Shown here: positions 34,687-42,505 of the stretch, piece by piece | Numbering within the stretch: the stretch's first letter is position 1 | How the letters are laid out: the number at the start of each line of letters is the position of its first letter | Assembly (NCBI GenBank): GCA_021770785.1 | Contig: JAETQH010000027.1 | Span: forward strand, 1 to 56,438 | DNA length: 56,438 nt | Reading direction: 5' to 3' | Source: Lachnospiraceae bacterium | GTDB taxonomy: Bacteria > Bacillota > Clostridia > Lachnospirales > Lachnospiraceae | Notes under the pieces: generated by a model | Told to the model about the DNA's origin: nothing | Seen by the model: the letters and a program-made list of their open reading frames with translations, nothing else | Database searches by the model: none | Position numbers and translations under genes: made by a program

Positions 34687-36900
34687 ATGCCGGAAATTAA
34701 GTTATTAAGCCAGGAAACCATAGATAAAATTGCGGCAGGGGAAGTGGTGGAGCGTCCTTCTTCCGTGGTAAAGGAGTTAGTAGAAAACGCCATCGACGCA
34801 AAAGCCACCGCCATTACCGTGGAAATCAAAGAGGGGGGCATCTCCTTTATCCGCATTACCGACAATGGCTGCGGTATTGAAAGGGAGCAGGTTCCCACGG
34901 CATTTCTGCGTCATTCCACCAGCAAAATCAAGCAAGTGGAGGACTTATTGTCCATTACCTCCTTGGGATTCCGGGGAGAGGCGCTTTCCAGTATCGCTGC
35001 GGTTTCCCAAGTGGAGCTTATCACCAAAACCTATGGGGAGCTGACCGGGACAAAATATGTCATCGAAGGTTCTAAGGAAATAGCCAACGAAGAAATCGGA
35101 GCGCCGGAGGGAACTACCTTTCTGGTGCGGAATCTCTTTTATAATGTTCCTGCCCGGCGAAAATTTTTAAAGACAGCCCAGACGGAAGGAAATTATATCA
35201 ATGACCTGATGGAACGCCTTGCCTTATCCCATCCGGGAATTTCCTTCAAATTTATCAATAACGGGCAGACCAAAATGCACACTGCCGGAAATTCCAGGGA
35301 AAAGGATTTAATTTACCATATTTACGGGCGGGATATCACGGCGGCATTGCTCCCCATTGAGGCGGAGACGCCCTTATTCCATGTAAAAGGCTTTATCGGG
35401 AAACCGCTGATTTCCAGAGGCAACCGGAACTATGAAAATTATTTTATCAACGGACGTTATATCAAGAGTGCACTGTTGTCAAAGGCGATAGAGGAATCCT
35501 ACAAGGGCTTTGTCATGCAGCACCAGTATCCTTTCTGCGTCCTTTATTTCACCATTGATACGGATTTGTTAGATGTCAATGTCCATCCCACAAAAATGGA
35601 ACTGCGTTTTTCTAATAATGAGGAGATTTATAAGTGTTTATTTGAACTGATTCGAGATGCTCTGACCCATAAGGACTTTATACCGGAAGTTCCGGTGGAT
35701 GAGAAAAAAGCGGAAAAGAGAAAGCCTGTATTTTCCTCTGCGCCGGAGCCCTTTGAACGCCAGCGGCTGAACGCTGTCCGAAATGCGGTGGCAAAGGACA
35801 GCCCTTACGAGCGAAAATATGCACAACGCCAGCCCGGAGCCGAAGCCTGGACGGGTAATCAGAAACCTCACCAGAAAACCGAAACTGAAAGCAGCACCGC
35901 CATGCAGGATGCTTTTAAGGAAAATGCCAGACTCCAGCAGGAAATAAAACCGGAAAATCAGGCAGTCTTTGACAAACTTCTTGCGCTAGGAAATAGCGCT
36001 GCGCTGGGAAATAGCTCTGCGCTGGGAGATAGTGTTGCGTCGGAAAATAGTGCTACACAGAAAGAAGAATCTGTTTCTCCTATTCGTTCCGAAGAACAGG
36101 AAAATGTGATTGCAGGGAAAACAGAAACTTCGCCAAAATCAAACGATACCGCAGCATATAAAAATACAGCGGATATCCAGCCATTTCAGATACAGGAAAC
36201 TATTTCCTACCTACCGCAAAATGAAGCTTCCGGGAATCTGGAACCGCAGTTCTCACCTGGAGCCGTCTATGAGCAGCAGCAGCTATCTTCTCTGTCTGCG
36301 GGGTTTCTCACAGCAGACGCAAGGAAAAAGCACCGGATTATCGGTCAGCTGTTTGACACCTACTGGCTGGTGCAGTATGAGGACAAACTTTTTATTATCG
36401 ACCAGCACGCAGCTCACGAAAAAGTTCTTTACGAAAAGACCATGAAAAAGGTGCAGAACCAGACTTTTTCTTCCCAGACCCTAAGCCCTCCTGTCATTTT
36501 GACCTTAAGTCTGGCAGAGGTGGAAATGCTGGAGAAATATCAGAAAGAAATTACAGCCTTCGGCTATGAGATAGAACCTTTTGGCGGCAAAGAGTACGCC
36601 ATTACCGCCATCCCTGCGGATTTTACCGGAATTGACATGAAAACCATGTTTATTGATATGTTAGATGATTTTGCCAATATCGGCGGCAAGGATGCCCCGA
36701 ATCTGATTATGGAAAAGGTAGCCTCCATGTCCTGTAAGGCGGCAATCAAGGGTAACCAGCATATCAGCTTAGCGGAGATGGAGCAGCTGCTTGATGAACT
36801 GCTTCAGCTGGAAAATCCTTATAATTGTCCTCATGGCAGACCTACCATCATTTCCATGAGTAAATATGAGATAGAGAAGAAATTCAAGCGGATTATATAA
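34687..36900 (+). CDS. mutL: DNA mismatch repair protein MutL
   Basis: 737 residues from ATG 34687 (GGGAGG six bases upstream; an in-frame start at 34666 lacks one). N-terminal GHKL ATPase: IAAGEVVERPSSVVKELVEN, TDNGCGI, and SLGFRGEALSSI. A long Ser/Gln/Glu-rich linker (~340-555) contains a tandem repeat, listed separately. The C-terminal dimerisation domain carries the metal-binding endonuclease motif DQHAAHEKVLYE (from Asp572), so this MutL is of the nicking type found in bacteria without MutH. Confidence 0.96.
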   Translation: MPEIKLLSQETIDKIAAGEVVERPSSVVKELVENAIDAKATAITVEIKEGGISFIRITDNGCGIEREQVPTAFLRHSTSKIKQVEDLLSITSLGFRGEALSSIAAVSQVELITKTYGELTGTKYVIEGSKEIANEEIGAPEGTTFLVRNLFYNVPARRKFLKTAQTEGNYINDLMERLALSHPGISFKFINNGQTKMHTAGNSREKDLIYHIYGRDITAALLPIEAETPLFHVKGFIGKPLISRGNRNYENYFINGRYIKSALLSKAIEESYKGFVMQHQYPFCVLYFTIDTDLLDVNVHPTKMELRFSNNEEIYKCLFELIRDALTHKDFIPEVPVDEKKAEKRKPVFSSAPEPFERQRLNAVRNAVAKDSPYERKYAQRQPGAEAWTGNQKPHQKTETESSTAMQDAFKENARLQQEIKPENQAVFDKLLALGNSAALGNSSALGDSVASENSATQKEESVSPIRSEEQENVIAGKTETSPKSNDTAAYKNTADIQPFQIQETISYLPQNEASGNLEPQFSPGAVYEQQQLSSLSAGFLTADARKKHRIIGQLFDTYWLVQYEDKLFIIDQHAAHEKVLYEKTMKKVQNQTFSSQTLSPPVILTLSLAEVEMLEKYQKEITAFGYEIEPFGGKEYAITAIPADFTGIDMKTMFIDMLDDFANIGGKDAPNLIMEKVASMSCKAAIKGNQHISLAEMEQLLDELLQLENPYNCPHGRPTIISMSKYEIEKKFKRII
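35983..36054 (+). repeat. Four 18-bp tandem repeats inside mutL
   Basis: Units at 35983-36000, 36001-36018, 36019-36036 and 36037-36054 encode ALGNSA, ALGNSS, ALGDSV and ASENSA. They lie in the flexible linker, so gain or loss of whole units keeps the frame. The first three are the most alike. Confidence 0.9.
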
Positions 36901-36944
36901 TCTGCCGAAAAAAAGTAATATACCAAAAATAAGAGGTGAGATAC

Positions 36945-37889
36945 GTGCAGCCCATGGTCATACTGACAGGTCCCACTGCGGTGGGAAAAACCGCCCTTTC
37001 CATTGAATTGGCGAAAAGAATAAACGGAGCCGTTATTTCTGCGGATTCCATGCAGGTGTACAAGCATATGGATATCGGTTCGGCAAAAATCCTGCCGGAG
37101 GAAATGCAGGGGATTCCCCATTACATGATTGACGAATTAGAACCGGAAGAAGAATTTCACGTGGTGCGTTTCGTGGAAATGGCCAAAAAATATCTGGCGG
37201 AAATCTATGCCACGGGAAAAATCCCCATTATTGCAGGAGGAACCGGGTTTTATATCCAGGCATTGCTCTATGACATTGATTTTACCGACCAGGAATCTGA
37301 TGAAGCCTACCGGAGCAGGTTAGAAACCCTTGCAAAAGAACAGGGAAGGGAGAAGCTGCACGAAATGTTACGGGAAGTCGACCCGGCTTCTGCCGAAGCA
37401 ATTCATGCCAACAACATGAAGCGGGTAATCCGGGCACTGGAATTTTATCATCTCACAGGAAAGAGGATTTCCGAACACAACGAACAGGAGCGGAAGAAAT
37501 CCTCCCCTTACAATTTTGCCTACTTTGTACTGACGGATGACCGGACAAAGCTTTATGAACGCATTGACAAACGGGTGGATCATATGATAGAACAGGGACT
37601 TGTAGACGAAGTGCAAAAGTTGAAGGAAATGGGCTGCCACCGGGATATGGTGGCCATGCAGGGGCTTGGCTACAAGGAAATCCTTGCTTATTTAGACGGT
37701 GAACTGACCTTAGAGGAAGCCGTCTATATCATCAAACGGGAAACCCGTCATTTTGCCAAACGCCAGCTCACCTGGTTTAAGCGGGAGCGGGAAGTATTCT
37801 GGGTGGAGAAAGATGCCTATAACTACCAGGAGGATAAAATGCTTGAGGACATAATAACGGTTTTACAGCAAAAAAATATTTTGCCATAA
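36945..37889 (+). CDS. miaA: tRNA dimethylallyltransferase MiaA
   Basis: 314 residues from GTG 36945, which is five bases after GAGGTGA; ATG 36954 would also leave the P-loop intact. P-loop GPTAVGKTA at the N-terminus, SADSMQVYKHMDIGSAK (conserved Asp of the active site), and GGTGFYIQAL. It adds an isopentenyl group to A37 of tRNAs that read codons starting with U. The gene ends one base into the next reading frame's upstream region, so the following gene is likely co-transcribed. Confidence 0.95.
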   Translation: MQPMVILTGPTAVGKTALSIELAKRINGAVISADSMQVYKHMDIGSAKILPEEMQGIPHYMIDELEPEEEFHVVRFVEMAKKYLAEIYATGKIPIIAGGTGFYIQALLYDIDFTDQESDEAYRSRLETLAKEQGREKLHEMLREVDPASAEAIHANNMKRVIRALEFYHLTGKRISEHNEQERKKSSPYNFAYFVLTDDRTKLYERIDKRVDHMIEQGLVDEVQKLKEMGCHRDMVAMQGLGYKEILAYLDGELTLEEAVYIIKRETRHFAKRQLTWFKREREVFWVEKDAYNYQEDKMLEDIITVLQQKNILP

Positions 37890-37948
37890 TGAGGCTGAAA
37901 CATATAAAACTACAGCGAAATGGAATTAAGAAAGGAATGAAACACCAC

Positions 37949-39241
37949 ATGGATTTTATGGAAGAACAATACGAAAACCTGGGCATTTCCAGGGAAGTGT
38001 ACCGGTTTGGACAAAAGATAGAAGAAGATTTAACGGAACGGTTTGCAGAGATTGACCGCCTGGCCGAATTTAATCAGATGAAGGTCATAAAGGCAATGCA
38101 GGATAATAAAGTCAGCGCCGAATGCTTTAACATGTCCTCCGGATACGGTTATAACGATTTGGGAAGGGATACCCTGGAAAAGGTATACGCCTCCTGTTTC
38201 AAGGGGGCGGACGCTCTGGTACGTCCCCAAATCACCTGCGGAACCCATGCGTTAGCCTTAGCACTGATGTCAAACCTCCGTCCGGGAGACGAACTTTTAT
38301 CCCCGGTGGGGAAACCCTATGATACTTTAGAGGAGGTTATCGGAATCCGCCCCTCCAAGGGTTCTCTGGCAGAATACGGTGTCACCTACCGCCAGGTGGA
38401 TTTGCTGCCGTCCGGCAGCTTTGACTTTGAAAATATTAAAAAAGCCATCAATGAAAAAACAAAGCTGGTGACCATCCAGCGTTCCAAGGGCTACGCCACC
38501 AGACCCACCCTTTCGGTGGAGGGAATCGGCGAACTGATTTCTTTTATCAAGGACATCAAGCCGGATGTCATCTGCATGGTAGACAACTGCTACGGTGAAT
38601 TTGTAGAAGAAAAAGAGCCCTTAGAGGTGGGAGCAGATATGATCGTGGGCTCTCTGATTAAAAATCCCGGCGGCGGTCTTGCCCCCATCGGCGGTTATAT
38701 CGTGGGAAAAAAAGAATGCGTGGAAAACGCCGCCTACCGCCTGACTTCTCCGGGGCTTGGGAAGGAAGTGGGTGCTTCCCTGGGGGTAATCCAGTCCTTT
38801 TATCAGGGCTTTTTCTTAGCCCCCACCGTGGTGAGCGGGGCCTTAAAGGGAGCGGTTTTTGCCGCAAATATCTATGAGAGATTAGGCTTTGAGGTGATCC
38901 CAAATGGCAGCGAGAGCCGCCATGACATCATTCAGGCAGTGTCCTTCCACAATTCCGACGCTCTGATTGCCTTTTGTGAGGGGATTCAGGCGGCAGCTCC
39001 GGTGGACAGCTATGTGACACCGGAACCTTGGGCGATGCCGGGCTATGACAGTGACGTGATTATGGCAGCGGGAGCCTTTGTACAGGGTTCCTCCATCGAA
39101 CTTTCCGCCGACGGTCCCATCAAACCTCCCTATGCGGTTTATTTTCAGGGAGGGCTGACCTGGTATCATGCAAAACTGGGTATTTTAAAATCTTTACAAA
39201 AACTTAAGGAACGAAATCTTGTGAACCTCGACCTGTTATGA
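37949..39241 (+). CDS. PLP-dependent lyase (methionine gamma-lyase family/aluminium resistance-like)
   Basis: 430 residues from ATG 37949 (AAAGGA about 12 bases upstream; ATG 37937 lies too close to it). A fold-type I PLP enzyme: MVDNCYGEF (cofactor-binding Asp), and the lysine segment VGSLIKNPGGGLAPIGGY. It belongs to the COG4100 group, annotated as methionine gamma-lyase-like or aluminium resistance protein and commonly found between miaA and radC in clostridia. True substrate is not established. Confidence 0.85.
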   Translation: MDFMEEQYENLGISREVYRFGQKIEEDLTERFAEIDRLAEFNQMKVIKAMQDNKVSAECFNMSSGYGYNDLGRDTLEKVYASCFKGADALVRPQITCGTHALALALMSNLRPGDELLSPVGKPYDTLEEVIGIRPSKGSLAEYGVTYRQVDLLPSGSFDFENIKKAINEKTKLVTIQRSKGYATRPTLSVEGIGELISFIKDIKPDVICMVDNCYGEFVEEKEPLEVGADMIVGSLIKNPGGGLAPIGGYIVGKKECVENAAYRLTSPGLGKEVGASLGVIQSFYQGFFLAPTVVSGALKGAVFAANIYERLGFEVIPNGSESRHDIIQAVSFHNSDALIAFCEGIQAAAPVDSYVTPEPWAMPGYDSDVIMAAGAFVQGSSIELSADGPIKPPYAVYFQGGLTWYHAKLGILKSLQKLKERNLVNLDLL

Positions 39242-39362
39242 TACAATGTAGGTTGACGTAAGCAGCCTTTGAATCTGCCATGCGGACAGAAAAGCGCTGC
39301 CATGTTTTTATTTCCTAACGTTTCCAGGGAGAGATGCGGTGCGCCGCAGAAAGGAAACAGAT

Positions 39363-40058
39363 ATGGAACAAAAGATTACTGTAAAAGAACTTCCGGATTC
39401 AGAGAAACCCTATGAGAAATTTCTAAAGCATGGGGCAGGGGCGCTGAGTGATGCTGAGCTTTTAGCCGTCATCATCAAATCCGGCGTAAACGGGGTGCGC
39501 TCCGTAGAAGTGGCTCAGAATTTCTTAAGCACAGGGAACCGCAACTTGCTGAATCTATATGACATTTCTTATGAAGAGATGACAAAAATACGCGGAATCG
39601 GAAAGGTAAAGGCAATCCAGCTGAAATGTATTGCCGAGCTTTCCAAAAGAATTACAGCAACAAAATATTATAATAAGATTTGCCTTGACCGTCCGGATAC
39701 CGTTGCCGGATATTATATGGAGAAGCTCCGCCATGAGCAAAAGGAATATTTGCTGCTGTGCATGTTTGACAGCAAATGCCGTCTGCTAGAGGACAAAATC
39801 ATTTCCATCGGCGGTATGGACGCTTCGGTGGTGTCTCCAAGGGAGATATTTCAGGCAGCCCTTATGTGTCAGGCGGTGCATATGATACTAGTGCATAACC
39901 ATCCCAGCGGAGTGCCTCAGCCTTCGGGGGCGGATGATTTGGTGACGGAACGAGTATTTCAGTGCGGCAGGATGATGGGGATTTCCCTGTCCGACCACAT
40001 TATTATCGGGGACAAAGCTTATTATAGCTATCGAGAAAAAAAGCGGATTGTGGTATAG
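39363..40058 (+). CDS. radC: RadC-family JAMM/MPN domain protein
   Basis: 231 residues from ATG 39363 (GAAAGGA upstream). N-terminal helix-hairpin-helix-like region (IRGIGKVKAIQLKC) and a C-terminal JAMM metalloprotease-like domain with H178-x-H180-x7-S188-x2-D191 (HNHPSGVPQPSGADD) and Glu in the preceding strand region. Despite its name RadC has no proven role in DNA repair; it is widely conserved. It sits directly before mreB, as in many Firmicutes. The 121-bp gap upstream contains a weak hairpin only. Confidence 0.93.
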   Translation: MEQKITVKELPDSEKPYEKFLKHGAGALSDAELLAVIIKSGVNGVRSVEVAQNFLSTGNRNLLNLYDISYEEMTKIRGIGKVKAIQLKCIAELSKRITATKYYNKICLDRPDTVAGYYMEKLRHEQKEYLLLCMFDSKCRLLEDKIISIGGMDASVVSPREIFQAALMCQAVHMILVHNHPSGVPQPSGADDLVTERVFQCGRMMGISLSDHIIIGDKAYYSYREKKRIVV

Positions 40059-40089
40059 CTGCTATACTGCCGTCTAAAGGGAGAGAACA

Positions 40090-41109
40090 ATGACAAATAA
40101 TGTATACGGTATTGACCTTGGAACCTGCAATATGAAAATCTACTGCAAGTCCACCAACAAGATTTTAAACGAGAAAAATACGATTGCGCTGATTAATAAG
40201 GATGAAATCTATGCTTACGGTGACGCTGCCTATGCCATGTATGAAAAGGCACCGGAGACCATCCATGTCACTTTCCCGGTTACCAGCGGTGTCATTGCGG
40301 ATTTCAACAATTTACAGTCCATGCTGCAATTGTTTTTAGAAACACACGTAAAGGGCAAATTAAAAGGAGCGGAATTTATTGTGGCAGTGCCCACAAGCAT
40401 CACCGACGTGGAGAAGAAGGCATTTTTCGATATGTTCTATAAGAGCAAAGCCTTAAAACCCAAGAGTGTCCTGCTCTGTGAAAAACCAATCGCAGATGCG
40501 GTAGGACTGGGCTTAGATGTCAATGAGCCTACCGGAATTATGATTGTAGATATCGGTGCGGATACCACGGAGATTTCCGTTATTTCCTTAGGTGGGCTGG
40601 TGCTCAGCGATTTACTGCATTTCGGCGGCAACAAAATCGACGAATCCATTATCACCCACGTAAAGCGTAATTACAACCTTGTCATCGGACAGAAAACCGC
40701 CCAGGGCTTAAAAGAGCGTTTAGGTTCCGGTGTACCGGGAAATACGGATACCATGGTGGTGGTGGGCCGTGACGTGGTAAGCGGTCTGCCCATTGAGATG
40801 GAGATGTCCGGCGAAGTGGTTTACGAGGCCATCAAAGACAACTTAAACAGCATTTGCAACTCCATCAAAATGATTTTGGAGAAAACTCCGCCGGAGTTGG
40901 CAAAAGATATCATTCATTCCGGTATCTATATCACCGGAGGCGGCTCACAGATTCATGATTTAGACGATCTGTTCGCCCAGATTACAGGTATCAACATCAA
41001 TACCTGCGAAGAACCGGAAGAGTGCGTCGTACGGGGACTGGTAAAAATTGTTTCCGACAACAAATACAAACATTTAGCATTTAGTATGAAAAGTAAGATA
41101 TTAATTTAG
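40090..41109 (+). CDS. mreB: Rod-shape actin homologue MreB
   Basis: 339 residues. Actin-fold nucleotide motifs: GIDLGTCNMKIY (phosphate 1), MIVDIGADTTEISVIS (phosphate 2) and GIYITGGGSQI (adenosine). MreB filaments guide the elongation machinery (MreC, MreD, PBP2, RodA) that is encoded right after it. AGGGAG lies just before ATG 40090. Confidence 0.95.
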   Translation: MTNNVYGIDLGTCNMKIYCKSTNKILNEKNTIALINKDEIYAYGDAAYAMYEKAPETIHVTFPVTSGVIADFNNLQSMLQLFLETHVKGKLKGAEFIVAVPTSITDVEKKAFFDMFYKSKALKPKSVLLCEKPIADAVGLGLDVNEPTGIMIVDIGADTTEISVISLGGLVLSDLLHFGGNKIDESIITHVKRNYNLVIGQKTAQGLKERLGSGVPGNTDTMVVVGRDVVSGLPIEMEMSGEVVYEAIKDNLNSICNSIKMILEKTPPELAKDIIHSGIYITGGGSQIHDLDDLFAQITGININTCEEPEECVVRGLVKIVSDNKYKHLAFSMKSKILI

Positions 41110-41117
41110 GGGAAATC

Positions 41118-41975
41118 ATGAAACGAAAACCGAAATTTGTTCTTCCTACCAAATACATACTGCTGATCATGACAGGTATTTGTGTAGTGGCACTCCTTTT
41201 GAGTTTTACCTTAAATATCAAAGGAGGCCCCTTAAATACCATAGCAGGATATGTATTTGTCCCCATGCAGAAGGGTATCAATACGGTTGGCTCCTGGGTG
41301 GTGGAAAAATCCGACAACTTAAAACAGCTCAACGACGTGATGAAGGAAAATGAAGAGCTGAAGGCCCAGGTGGACAGCCTTACCTCCGAACTGAATACCA
41401 TTAAATTAGAGCAGTATGAACTGGAAAATTTAAGGGAACTGTTAGAATTAGACCAGAAATACCCCAGCTATGAAAAGATGGCGGCGAACGTCATCGGAAA
41501 AGACGGTGGAAACTGGTTTACGAATTTTACCATAGACAAGGGCACAGAAGACGGTATTGAAGTGGATATGAATGTGATTGCCGGAAGCGGCCTTGTGGGA
41601 ATTGTGACAGATGTTGGTCCAAATTACGCCAAGATAGCGGCAATCATCAATGACACCATGAAAGTCAGCGGTATGGTGACTTCCACCTCTGATAACCTGA
41701 TTGTAAGCGGAAGCCTCCAGAATATGAATGAACACATGGTCATTGAATTTTCCAACTTAAATGATAAGGATAACGAGGTTGCCATCGGCGACCCGGTAGT
41801 GACTTCCTATGTCTCCGACCAGTACCAGCAGGGCATTTTAATCGGCTATATCAGCTCTTTGGAGATGGATGCCAACAATCTGACCAAATCCGGTACCATT
41901 ACGCCTGCGGTAGATTTTGAGCACATCCAGGAGGTTCTTGTTATTTTAAATAAAAAGCAGACGGCAGAAGATTAA
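41118..41975 (+). CDS. mreC: Rod-shape determining protein MreC
   Basis: 285 residues. One N-terminal membrane segment (ILLIMTGICVVALLLSF), a coiled coil (~70-110, with ELKAQVDSLTSELNTIKLEQ), then beta-barrel domains outside the membrane (typical GLVGIVTDVGPNYAKI). It is a scaffold that activates PBP2 in the elongasome. It starts eight bases after mreB. Confidence 0.93.
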   Translation: MKRKPKFVLPTKYILLIMTGICVVALLLSFTLNIKGGPLNTIAGYVFVPMQKGINTVGSWVVEKSDNLKQLNDVMKENEELKAQVDSLTSELNTIKLEQYELENLRELLELDQKYPSYEKMAANVIGKDGGNWFTNFTIDKGTEDGIEVDMNVIAGSGLVGIVTDVGPNYAKIAAIINDTMKVSGMVTSTSDNLIVSGSLQNMNEHMVIEFSNLNDKDNEVAIGDPVVTSYVSDQYQQGILIGYISSLEMDANNLTKSGTITPAVDFEHIQEVLVILNKKQTAED

Positions 41976-41986
41976 TTGGGGGTATT

Positions 41987-42505
41987 ATGAGAAGAAAAAT
42001 CACTGTTTTTATTATTATTGCCCTGTGCTATCTGTTGCAGACAACGTTATTCTCCGTCTTGTCCTTCGCCTCCATCTCTCCAAATTTATTGATTATCGTA
42101 GTATCTTCCTTTGGGTTTATGAGAGGGAAAAAAGAAGGTTTATTTATCGGTTTTTTCTGTGGACTGCTGCTGGATATCTGGAGCGGCAGCATGATAGGGT
42201 TTTATTCACTGCTTTATATGTATATCGGGTATATCAACGGCATGTTCCGCAAACTGTTTTATCCGGAGGATATCAAACTTCCCCTGCTGTTAATTGCAGG
42301 AAGTGACATTACCTGTAATCTGTTTATCTATTTTATTATGTTTCTTTTTCGAAATAGGTACAACTTTAACTACTATTTTTTACAATTAATGCTTCCCGAA
42401 TTGGTATATACCATGGTTGTGACAATTTTTTTGTATTTCATTATACTGAAAATCAACCAGCGGCTTGAGGTCATCGAGAAAAGGAGTGCAAGTAAATTTG
42501 TTTGA
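41987..42505 (+). CDS. mreD: Rod-shape determining protein MreD
   Basis: 172 residues, about five or six membrane segments. Typical position after mreC and the conserved GFFCGLLLDIWSGSMIG segment of MreD. Part of the elongasome; precise activity unknown. Its 3' end overlaps the PBP2 start by eight bases. Confidence 0.9.
   Translation: MRRKITVFIIIALCYLLQTTLFSVLSFASISPNLLIIVVSSFGFMRGKKEGLFIGFFCGLLLDIWSGSMIGFYSLLYMYIGYINGMFRKLFYPEDIKLPLLLIAGSDITCNLFIYFIMFLFRNRYNFNYYFLQLMLPELVYTMVVTIFLYFIILKINQRLEVIEKRSASKFV

Noticed and set aside
39242..39362. Weak GCAGC/GCTGC hairpin before radC as a terminator
   Set aside because: Only about five paired bases with a long loop; not convincing.
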